A stretch of DNA of 20,969 nt from Karstenula rhodostoma CBS 690.94 (taxonomy: Eukaryota > Ascomycota > Dothideomycetes > Pleosporales > Didymosphaeriaceae), in contig MU001514.1 of NCBI GenBank assembly GCA_010093485.1, forward strand, positions 830,218 through 851,186. Reading direction: 5' to 3'. A program made the translations under genes and the position numbers. Below, in pieces: positions 10,340 to 20,432 of this stretch (position 1 is its first letter; the number at the start of each line of letters is the position of its first letter). Under the pieces are notes generated by a model that did no database searches, was not told where the DNA came from, and worked only from the letters and a program-made list of their open reading frames with translations.

Positions 10340-13300
10340 AAAATCTAAAGCTATTATATATATACTATATTCTCTAGTTAATAGTTACCCTCCTTATAAG
10401 TAAAAACCTATAAGAGAGATAATCTAAACTAATAAATAACTAGAAAACTATCTAGTATACCCTATTCTATAGTTTACTATTATTAAATCTCTTTATTCTA
10501 CTAGTAGATACTAGTATTATATAGATTAATACCTCTACTTATAATATTTTTAAATACCTTTATTAATTCTATCTAGTAGTCTAGTCACGCCTCTAAAGAT
10601 AATATATTATTAATAAGTATATATATATAGTATTCCTCTTCTATTTAACCTCGATAATAAACTCTAGTAAAGAGCTATTTAAGCTTTTAGATACTATAAT
10701 TTAGTTCCTAGAGAATAATATAATTAGTAGACTATAGATTTAACCCTATATTACCTATTTCTAATATTAATATTATAATCTAAGGATTATTAGATTTATC
10801 TTCTTAGAAAAGATCTAGGGCGAGGCTATACTCCTTCTCTATTACTATAAAGGTATAGATATAGATATTATTCCTTCTAAACTCTTTAAATATAAGGGTA
10901 TTAACCGCTTTAGTAATATTTAACTATAAAGTTTCTATAATAACCTTACTAGACTTCCTATTCTAGTATTTTATTTTTATAATTTTATATAGAAGTTTTT
11001 TCCCTATTAACTACTTTATATTATTCTTTATATTATATATCTCTAGTAGTTTTCTCTATATATTAGAGTTATATAGAAAAGCTAGAAATTTAAGTAGATT
11101 ATAGCTTTTAGTAAACTTGCTAGATTTCCCTTATCTATCCTTCTTACCCTACTACTAATATACTAACTATACTATACTTACTATATTTATAGTAGTAATA
11201 TAGCCGTATATACTAGTCTACTTACCTCTTATAGGCTTAACCCTAAACTTACCCTTACTATATTTTATATAATCCTCCTTATACTTATACTTAACCTTAG
11301 TATTTAGCACGTTTTCCCCCTCTATAACCTAGTACCTCTTATCTTTATTTAGCCTTATAGTAATTTTTTTATAAACTAACTTTATCTTTATATTAATAAT
11401 AGGCTTACTATTATACTAAAGGGTATTAAGAGACTATATAGTTATAAAAAATAGTATAGTAAATACTACTATCTCTATAATTACTTTATAATAGTTTAAC
11501 TACTATAATTTATTATATTTTATACTTATATTACTAACTATTTTTATAATTAATTTCCCTAATATATTAAGTATTTTTATTCTAGATATAGGATTTAACT
11601 ACTAAAGAACTTAGTATATACCTTTTATACTTATCTACTTAGGCTAATAGAGCCCTAAAATATAAAAGATATAATATCTAATCTAGTTAGAATAAGTTAG
11701 TATACTAGATATATCCTATATAATTAGGTAGATATTATATATAGTATAAAAGGAATTACGAGTAAAGTTAAAGATTATTTACTATTAGATACTATTTATA
11801 CCCTTATAGAATTTATCCTATACTAAAAACTTAACTATAAGGAGTTATATATTATATAGATAGGTCTTTAAGTAATTAGTATTTAGGGCTAGGGTTCTAT
11901 CGTCGGGTTTTATCTTAACCCCCTTAACCTAGGTTAACAAGCTAAACTTAATCTAGATATTTCTAAAGTAGTCTAGTATAGTTAGAATAATAAAGTTAAA
12001 AGCTATAGCTAGTATATAGCTATTAGTAAATCTAATCTTTATAATCTTAGTCTTTATAGATTCTAAAATAATATTTAACTATACTACCCTATATTAAATC
12101 TTAGATATATTTATTTATATATAATTCTCCTTTAGAATAGTCCTATATAGGTAAAGCTATTTTTAAGTATAATACTAAATATATATACTAACCTTTTTAG
12201 TACTAAAAGAACTATACTAGTTTTACTTATTAGATACTCGTGTACCCTTTATACCTAACTTAAAAGTAAACCTAAGCCTAGGGTAGCTCTTAAGAAACTA
12301 ACTACCCTTAAGAAGTATTTAAATATTATACTTAAAGCTATTAAGAGTACTATATAAAATAATAATTAGTATACTACTAATTTTAGAAATTTTATTTAAA
12401 TATATAGTTTTATAGTTATATAGTATATACTAGCAGGTAATTAGTAATAAGTCTTATAAGGGGTAAATAGATTTATTAAATATATTTAGTACTAGATATT
12501 ATAAGAAGTCTCTATAGGCCTAGTACTATATAACTATAATATAGTTAACCTTATAATACTTTATAATAACTATTTTAAATATAAACTTAATAGTTTTATC
12601 TATACCTAGCTTATTACTATAGATATTACTACCTACTATTATATACTCTAGCTAGAAGGTCTCTATAATAAAGAGAATCTAGTAGAATTTAATTCTAATA
12701 CCCTCTACTAGCCTAAAGTACTTAAAGGGAATACTATTAGTCTACCTTAGTTTATCTCTATTAAACTAAGGGAGTACCTCTAATCCTTATTATACTATTT
12801 CTAGATAAATCCTTATATACTTTTTAGTTAGTATAAGCTCCTTAGATATTTAGAAAACTAGAAGTATATTATTATAATTATTATAATTATTATTCTTAAA
12901 TTTAATTACTTTATTCTTATTAATGCTATTATATAGTACTACCTAGCCCTTATAATTACTATTAGAGTCTTTAAATAAATACTCCTTATCTTCTATATTA
13001 TAGACTAAGTAGAAGCGCTTTTTTTTATAATATAAGGTATACTAGACTAGAAGGATATTACTATTAATCTTAGACTCACTATTAATTAAAATAGCCTTTT
13101 CCTTACTTAAGCCAAGGTTTTAGGTACCTAGTCCTCTAAAATTAATATCTTCTTTAAATCTAAAGGATCTATAACTATTATAGAAATTATAAGTAAACTA
13201 AATTAAACTATAATTACTAGAAAGGTTCTTATTCTAGTTATCTTCCTTAGTATTAGTTATAACTATATTAAGATCGCTATAAGTATATAAGGGAGAAGAG

Positions 13301-13383
13301 TACTTACTACTATTAACTAGAGGCTTACTAATAATACTACTAGTAGGGTTCTTATTATTTATATTATCTAGATTATTATATAT

Positions 13384-13620
13384 CTTACTAGAGTTACTAC
13401 TATTATTACCTATAAGGTTACTAGATAATATAGTAATAGTACCTATATATATAATATCTTTAACTACTTAGCTATAAGTAGGACTAGAACTATACTATAA
13501 TATATTAGTAACCTAACCCTTACTAAAAGTATAGTTATCTAAGTCTTAATTATTTATACTACCTAAAATAGTATATATCCTATTAGAGTTATTACTATTA
13601 TTACCTATAAGGTTATTAGA
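13384..13620 (-). repeat. Internal duplication in the SNF2 N-terminal region, 180-bp period
   Basis: ACTATTACCTATAAGGTTA near 13401-13420 recurs near 13581-13600, exactly 180 bp apart, within about 50 bp of similar sequence. Both copies read on the minus strand as S-N-N-L-I-G-N-N-S-like protein. The exact multiple of three keeps the frame, as expected for a duplication inside a once-coding disordered region. Confidence 0.7.
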
Positions 13621-14287
13621 TAATATAGTAAGGCTATTTATAGGTATATTATTTATAACTAAGCCATTCTCTATATAATAAGTAAGAGGCTCTACTCTAC
13701 CTATTTTATAATTTTTAGTACTAGTTTTTAAGTTTATCTAATAGTATTTATAAGATAGAAGTAATAGTATATTTCTATTCTACTTTATTTCTATTCTTAT
13801 TACTATACTAACTTTATTACTTTCTAGTAACTCTAGAAATAGAATAGTAGATATAGTAGCCTTATTAAAACTAAGATCTAAAAGCTCTTAGATTATAATA
13901 TTAAGAGTTATATAGATTTAGATAGGAATATACTTCTTCTTTACCTCTTATATATAAATATAATAATCCTATATAGTTTCGAATAGTATATTAGTTTCTT
14001 CTACTAATAATACCTACTATACTCTATTAGTATTACTAATTTAAGATATATTAATAATACTAAGTTTAGTTAGCTTATTTAATATCTTATATTATATAAA
14101 GTTAAGTATAAGCTTAGTTTACTATAGTTAGGTATAAGATAAAGGGTATATTTTAGCCTAAATAGAGATTCTATATAAACTATAGTATATATTATTAATT
14201 AGCTTATTAATTAGTTTCTTAATTAAGGCTACTACTTATTTAGGTTTATTCTTTTAGGCCGATACTTATATAATAGATAACTTTTAC

Positions 14288-14323
14288 TTAATAGATAATT
14301 TAGGCTTAATAGATAATTTAGGC
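14288..14323 (-). repeat. Two tandem 18-bp units
   Basis: TTAATAGATAATTTAGGC occurs twice in a row, with partial copies on both sides (TTAATAGATAAC-like at 14269 and TTAAC after). On the minus strand each unit encodes K-P-K-L-S-I, a short Lys/Pro repeat in the N-terminal part of the SNF2 relic. Confidence 0.75.
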
Positions 14324-14957
14324 TTAACTATTAAAGTAGTTTCCTTTACTATAGACTTAGGCTTATTATACTAGTTTAGTATTATATAAAGGGTATATAC
14401 TTTCTATATATTATTAGAGATATTTTAAATATTTAATATAGGGATTTTCTATAGTACTAGAGTAGTATAAGTACTCTAGAAAGAGGACTTATAGCCTTTA
14501 TATTACATATTAGTAGGGTTTATTATAGGGTAGTACTCCCTTAGCTATTCTTTAATACCCTTAAACTAATTAGTAGTAAGGCCGAATATAGTTTTATAAT
14601 TAGTGTCCTTAAGCTCTATAGATTTAGAGTAAGTGGTAAACTAGGTCTAATTAAGTAGTATTATAGATAGTATTATAGAAGCTCGGTATATAATAGCTAT
14701 ATAAGGCTAAAAAGAGTAGTTAGTAATAGATAGTAAGTTATAAGATTAGGTCTATTAGTATATTTTTATATTAGTTAGTATAGGTAGTTAAAAAAGTAAA
14801 TAATTTAATATAGTATTAGTACCAGGTCGCGTTATACTCTCTATTACTAGGGTAAAGGTAAATAGTAAAGGGATACTTAAGAGTAGAATAATTAAAGAAG
14901 TAAAGTTATCTTACTATAGGCTAATATTTAGAGTATAGTAGTTAGATTATAAGCTAA

Positions 14958-15300
14958 CTTTTTATAAATCTATACTAGTTTATACTAATAAATAGAGTAT
15001 AGGGATTTTTATATTATATTAAACTATTATAGTAAGCTCCCTATTATTTTAATAAAGGAGATATAAATATATACTTAATAGTAGAAAGTAGGGTAAAGTA
15101 ATATTAATTAGTCTAAATATATAGTATAATAAGTTAATTTTATCTAAAACTATATAAGCCTATATTAAATAGGTAGAGTATAGAATCTTTATATTATACT
15201 AAGCTATTATATTAAGTTATTATATTAAAGTTACTATTATATAGGGGAAGGAAATTAGTAAATATATACTTAAGGATAGGGAATTAATTATACTTAGATA
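14958..15300 (+). repeat. Tandem direct duplication, about 181-bp period
   Basis: GAGTATAGGGATTTTTATAT at 14995 is repeated as GAGTATAGAATCTTTATATT at 15176. Flanking similarity includes TAACTTTTTATAAATCTATA (14955) against TAATTTTATCTAAAACTATA (15134), and a shared AAATATATACTTA downstream (15065 and 15271). The copies differ by substitutions and small gaps, so the duplication came before or during RIP. Confidence 0.65.
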
Positions 15301-15482
15301 GATTATATTACTCTATACTAAAATATAGAGTATATATTTTATATAAAGTATAATATTAATATAATATAAAAAAAAAATATAAAGGGGACTATTTAGGGGC
15401 GTGGAGCTATATATCTAGATATAACTAATTAGTTAGTACTATAATATAGAGTAAGAGTAGAAGATATATTAAGAATATCTTT

Positions 15483-15658
15483 CTAGACCTAGATAGTTAA
15501 TATATAATAGATAGTATTAATCCGAGATATTATACTAGATTACTCTACTATAAAGTAGGAGAGTAAAAAGAAATTATAGAGACTACCCTAGGCCTAGCTA
15601 GTTAGTATATAATAGAGAGTATTAATTATAAATAATATACTAGATTACTAAGTAGTAT
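15483..15658 (+). repeat. Direct repeat of about 70 bp, 105 bp apart
   Basis: CTAGACCTAGATAGTTAATA at 15483 matches CTAGGCCTAGCTAGTTAGTA at 15588. Both continue as TATAATAGANAGTATTAAT and end in TATACTAGATTACT. It lies just upstream of the UPF1-like relic and could be a promoter-region duplication or part of a small element. Confidence 0.7.
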
Positions 15659-15829
15659 AGCTAGAAGTCGAGCTATTAAAGTAATATAGCTACTAAAGAG
15701 GGCGTGCCTATATTAGTTATATAACTAGGATATTTATAGTCCCTATTTATTTATACTAAATACGAACTTTCTATCTATAACTAAAATATTTAGATAGTCC
15801 CCTCTCTTTTTTACCCCTCCTTTTAATCC

Positions 15830-15837
15830 TATAAATA
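15830..15837 (+). promoter_or_regulatory. TATAAATA box followed by a pyrimidine tract
   Basis: TATAAATA stands about 50 bp before the start of the readable UPF1-like frame. It is followed by a CT-rich stretch (TATCTTCTTCTTAC, 15859-15872), an arrangement common upstream of fungal genes. In DNA this AT-rich the match is weak evidence on its own. Confidence 0.3.
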
Positions 15838-16260
15838 GCCTCTTTAACTTTAATATCTTCTTCTTACTTTTAGATTTTATACTAGACTAGTATAGTAAGC
15901 CTTTATAATTATACTCTATAAATATATACCTATCTATTCTATAAATTACTAAAGGTATACTCTCTATATATAAAAGTACTCTAATAAGCTACTAACTACT
16001 ATATAGCTATTATTACTATAAATAGTCTAGTAGTATATTTTATTACTTATAATACTAGCTACCTATTATTTAAGGGAAAGTTCTCTAAGGATATTACTAT
16101 ATTTATAATTTATTTAGAGAAAAAGAAGAATACTGCTAATAATACTAATAATAAGACTAAGGATAAAACTAATAATAAAAATAATAGTATTTCTAGCCTC
16201 TATATAGATAATATCTTTATAAAGAAAGAGCCTATTAGTAGAAAAAACTTACTACTTCTC

Positions 16261-16626
16261 TATAATAAGTATAAGTAATCTGGCTACCTTTAAGTTTAGT
16301 ACCCTAACCGAATATATAACTAGTATAAGTAATCTAGCTATTTTTAAACTAAATACCCTGGCCATTTCTATAACTAGTATAAGTAACCTAGCTATTTTTA
16401 AACTAAATACCCTAGTTATCTCTATAACTAGTATAAGTAACCTGGCTACCTTTAAGCTAAATACTCTAATTAAGTATACTATAAGTATAGTAACCTAGGT
16501 TATCTAGTATTAGACTATTAATTACCTAATAAGTATATAGCCTATAGTAAAAAAGAATATAAATATAAAAAATATCTAAATAAGTACTCTTACTATCTAG
16601 ATACTAACTATATAGTTAATATATAC
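16261..16626 (+). repeat. Array of seven CCHC zinc-knuckle units
   Basis: Units start at 16261, 16315, 16369, 16423 and 16477 in exact 54-bp steps, then at 16534 and 16585. Each has the spacing C-X2-C-X4-H-X4-C once TAT/TAC is read as former Cys or His. One position still reads as His (CAT at 16363) in the linker P-G-H-F between units 2 and 3. Units 1-4 are close copies (core C-N-Q-C-K-Q-P-G-H-F-Q-T-K-C); units 5-7 have diverged. Such knuckles bind single-stranded RNA or DNA. Seven in a row is also the count in the CNBP/Gis2 family, but here they sit in front of a helicase motor. Confidence 0.8.
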
Positions 16627-19600
16627 TACGCGATCTAATATATAGCCACTCCTATTAAAGTACCTATTACTAAGAATACTTCTACTAAAGTATTTATTAC
16701 TATAGATATACCTATTAAAATACTAACTAATCTAGATACTATAGAGGATATTAAATCCCCTCTTAGTATATTTAAGGTACTAGAGGTTAGCTAGCTAGAA
16801 GTTATAATATTTATAATAGTATAGCCCGAATATATTTTATTTATATATTTATACTTAGTAATTTTATATCTAAGTAAGGATATAGAAGGCTATTAGATTT
16901 ATAAAAAAACTATTCTCTAAATATTTATCTTTAACCTTCTATAGAATATTAAGATCTATAAGCTCTTACTTAATTTATTTTTTAATAACCCCTCGCTTTT
17001 AGAAAAAGATAAGTATAACCTTAAGTAACTTAGTATTTTAAACTATAATAAGTTTTATAAGTTAGTCTATAAAGAGAATACTACCTCTAACCTCTATTAT
17101 ATTATCTAGCTAGTAGAATTATATAAAAATAATAATAGTAAAGTAATAGACTACCTTACTCTTAGTCTATTATCTAATAGTAAATAGGGCCTATTTATAT
17201 CTTATATATATATATTTTAAAATATAATACTAGAGTATTATTAAGTAGATATTTACTTCTATACTACTATTATCTTATAGTTTAAAGATACTATAATTAA
17301 AGCTAATATATTAATAAATAATTATTATATATATAATACCTTAGCTAACTAGTTCCTATATAAGAAGATTAATATTTAACTTAAAATAGAATTACCCCCT
17401 AATATATACCCCTAATATAAGATTAAGGCTTATAAATAGTTTAATTACTATAATAAGTTTTTAGTTATATACTTCTTTAATACTATTATAGAACTTAAGG
17501 TAATACTAAATATAGTATTTATACTAATATATATATATCTAGTCGAGATTAGTAAGAACTCTAATTAATACCTCTACTTTATACTTATAGTTATAGACGA
17601 GTATCTAAATCTTTATATTAATAGTAAATTTAATATTTAGTTTTTTAGTAAAAATATAAGTAAGAGTAATATATAGTATAGAAATATTATACCCCTAAAT
17701 AATTTTAGTAGGGGTCTAGAATATTATATATAGGTTTAATAACCTTATAACTATAAGTCTAGATTTAACCTAGTACCTAAATTCTTAGCTAATTATATTA
17801 TAAAGGCTAGAGATTATAAAGATATTAATAAACTATAGGCTATACTAGACTATTACCTAGGAATCCAGGTCTATATTTAGACTAAGGAACTAAAGAACTA
17901 GATTAAGTATAAAATTAATACTCTATAGGAGCTATTCTAAAAAAAGGAGAAGCTATAGTACCTACTTAATATACTCTTAAATAATAATATACTTAGCCTT
18001 CCTATATATAACTACTTTAACCTATATATTAAGAAGTATAGGTAGAAGGTTATAGATATTACTATTAACCAAGCTACCTATACTATTAAACTAAAGGATA
18101 AGTAGCTAATATACTTTATCTTTTTAAGGAGTTTATAAGGTATAGTTGGCCTTATATAAAGTACTAGTAGTATAGGTAAATCTAGACTAATTAAGGCTAC
18201 TATATACTACTATTATAAGATATCTATAGGAGGTTATAATATAGAATAGCTCTAGATTATCTCGCCTATTAATATATAGCTAGATAAACTAGCTATATAG
18301 ATATATAGCTATTTTATAGTATAATATAAAAAGTACTATATAAACTACCTTAATATTAATATTCTATATCCTATTATAGTTTACTAGTATATATAAGTAA
18401 TAGAGAAAAAGGTCTAGTAGAAAAATATACTTACTAAATATAAGAGTATTAATACTTATCTAGGGTATATACTTAGCCCTAATAATTCTACTACTACTAT
18501 TAATAATAATACTACTAGTAGACCTAGTATAGAGGAACTATTAATTAACTATATACTATATATATTATTAGTAAAGAAAAATAGTACCCTTAATAATATA
18601 TAACTAAAGGAAGGCTATATATTTAAAGGATAGTAGATACTATACCTTATTAGTATCCCTATAGTAGATAGACTCTACTATCCTATTACTAATCTAGACC
18701 TAAAAAAGTATAAGTTATTTTATAACTTACTTAATAAATATAGTAAAGGCTATAAATTCGGGTTTAAGGATATAGAGATACTTAACACGGCTATAAATTA
18801 TATAGTAACCTATTTAGCTAAGGTTACCTATACTATTTTTATAATATTATATATCCTATTAGAGTATTATATATATATAAAGTTATAGGCCTATACTATA
18901 CTCTAGAATAAGGCTAGTAGAACTATTAAGTATTAAGTACTTTACCCCTATATTTAGTTATAACTAGGTACCTATTATATTCTCTTTAGAGATATCTACT
19001 AATTATCTTCTATTATAGAATTGGCTAAAGCTATTAAGAATCCCTACTTCTAGAAGTAGACTAGTATTTTATTATTTATATACCTTCTACTTAGTAGCCT
19101 CCCCTAGCTCTAGTTAGACCTATAATACTAGTATATAGAGAATATTACCGGCTTAGTAAATATAGTTTAGCTAGGTAAGTAGCTATATACTAATTCTAGT
19201 ATTAATAACCAGTCTAATATCCCCCTTATTCACGAGTTTTTTAAGAAGGAACTTAATATAAAGAAGATAATTTATTTTATCTAGACTATAGGTAAGATTA
19301 ATATAAATCTAATTATTAAATTAAGGTTTAATATACCCTTTACTAAACGTGATCTTAATCTCCTAATCTAGCTTCTTAATTAGGGTTTTAAGGGCGAGGA
19401 TATTCTTATTATTATACCTTATATAGTATAGTATTTAGCCTATATTATAGGTATCTATATAGTTACTATATACCTATTAAGTAAGGTAAAGGATACTAAT
19501 AAGTTTAAAAGTATCTCTAAGGGTATAATAAAGATAATAATTACTACTATTAATAGTATTTAGGGTTTAGAGAAGGATATTATATTATTTAATAATATTA

Positions 19601-19956
19601 TTACTAGTATTCTTAGTTTTATATCTAATATAAACTATATACTATTAGCTTTCACTCGCCCTTATAATAGTATAATTATTATTAGGGATAGTACTACCTA
19701 TTAGCTAGTATTAAATAAAGATAAATACTACTAGAAAACTATATACTACTAGATAATATATTATTACTACAAGTAGAGGTACTTTATAAATCTAGAGGGT
19801 AATAAGGCTAAAAAATAGTAGGTTAAGATTAAGCTCCTAGTTAAGCTAAATAAAACGCTTACTAACCTCTATACCTTCTAGACTATAACTTAGAACCCCT
19901 ATAATCTAGAAGATAATAATATTTAGAAAGGCCCTATTTTAGATATCTTTAAAGAG

Positions 19957-20330
19957 CTAAATAATAATAATAGTAGTAGTAAAGGTAGTAGTAAAGGTAA
20001 TAGTAATAGTAATAGTAGTAGCTAGAATAATAGTAGTAGTAGTAAAGGTAGTAGTAGTAGTAATAGTAATATCTAGAATAGTAGTACCTAGAATAATAGT
20101 AGTAGTAATAAAGGTAGTAATAATAAAGGTAATAATAGTAATAATAGTATTATTAGGGGTAATAATAATATTACTAGGGGTAATAGTTTCTAAAATAGTA
20201 ATTAGTAGTAAATAAGAGGGTAATAATACTAATAATAGTAGTAAGACTAATAGTAGTAGTAAGATTAATAGTAGTAGTAAGACTTTAATAGTAGTAATAA
20301 GGCTAGTTATAGTTATAAGGGTAAAGATAA
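19957..20330 (+). repeat. Low-complexity Gly/Ser/Asn tail of the helicase relic
   Basis: Long runs of AGT, AAT and GGT codons with interspersed AAA GGT. Most AGT/AAT were probably GGT/GGN or AGC before RIP, so the original tail was Gly-rich. The frame appears to slip to frame 2 at about 20215-20284 and back to frame 1, where the tail resumes (S-S-N-K-A-S-Y-S-Y-K-G-K at 20290-20325) and ends near 20432. A 21-bp unit (AATAGTAGTAGTAAGAC/T) is repeated at 20229-20285. Confidence 0.7.
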
Positions 20331-20432
20331 GAACTATACCTATAATAATCCTAATAATAATTACTATACTCTAGATAATCTTACTAAGGCTATTAGTATT
20401 ATAATACTTTATAGTTTATAGTAGATAATAAT

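Larger units (their letters stand above)
10340..14690 (-). pseudogene. RIP-decayed SNF2-family helicase/ATPase
   Basis: One minus-strand frame reads through about 4.3 kb with only TAA/TAG of the kind RIP makes. The N-terminal half (14690-13150) is low-complexity, Ser/Asn/Lys-rich and probably disordered. Motif I at 12618-12589 reads S-N-K-L-G-I-D-K-T-I, from G-D-E-L-G-x-G-K-T-I. A Y-P-L-x-D-L-L-L-I-T stretch about 12460-12430 fits motif Ia. The C-terminal lobe is clearest: motif V at 10761-10732 reads E-I-G-N-I-G-L-N-L, and motif VI at 10680-10645 reads Q-L-F-T-R-V-Y-Y-R-G-Q, matching Q-A-x-G-R-V-H-R-x-G-Q. This is the signature of SNF2 ATPases that translocate on DNA and remodel chromatin or act in repair. 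I could not place the DEAH box with confidence. The relic converges with the spacer repeats at its 3' end and is divergent from the UPF1-like relic across a repeat-rich 1.2-kb gap. Confidence 0.72.
14691..15829. other. Repeat-rich spacer between divergent helicase relics
   Basis: More than 1.1 kb without a recognisable protein frame. It holds two separate direct duplications (about 14958-15300 and 15483-15658) and a run of ten A at 15368-15377. It would have carried the promoters of the SNF2 relic (leftward) and the UPF1-like relic (rightward). Confidence 0.5.
15880..20432 (+). pseudogene. RIP-decayed UPF1/Dna2-like SF1B helicase with seven zinc knuckles
   Basis: Frame 1 (codons starting at 16261, 16321 and so on) reads throughout. 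After a Lys/Asn-rich N-terminus come seven CCHC knuckles (16261-16626), then about 480 residues with no named domain, then the motor. Motif I at 18160-18192 reads S-T-S-S-I-G-K-S-R-L-I, from S-T-G-G-T-G-K-S. Motif II at 18907-18921 reads N-K-A-S-R, from D-E-A-S-R. Motif III at 18979-19014 reads I-L-F-R-D-I-Y-Q-L-S-S, from G-D-x-x-Q-L-P-P. Motif IV is at 19123-19146 (L-x-Q-Y-x-H-x-x-N-I type). Motif V at 19546-19581 reads T-I-N-S-I-Q-G-L-E-K-D-I. Motif VI at 19648-19662 reads A-F-T-R-P. Complete, ordered motifs with Q-G-x-E-K-D and A-x-T-R point to the UPF1/Dna2 branch (SF1B, 5'-3') rather than PIF1. A Gly/Ser/Asn tail ends it, with two frame shifts near 20215 and 20285. Confidence 0.78.

Noticed and set aside
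6921..12926. Short open frames starting at the few surviving ATG codons (6922, 9454, 12924).
   Set aside because: They stop within a few codons and do not agree with the frames of the recognisable relics.
16261..16464. CRISPR-like array, suggested by regular 54-bp units.
   Set aside because: The units are contiguous coding repeats with a zinc-knuckle pattern, with no repeat-spacer structure.
15880..20432. Helitron-type PIF1 helicase, suggested first by the G-G-T-G-K-S-like Walker A.
   Set aside because: The D-E-A-S box, the Q-Y motif IV, the Q-G-x-E-K-D motif V and the A-x-T-R motif VI fit the UPF1/Dna2 branch, and no HUH Rep domain is visible.
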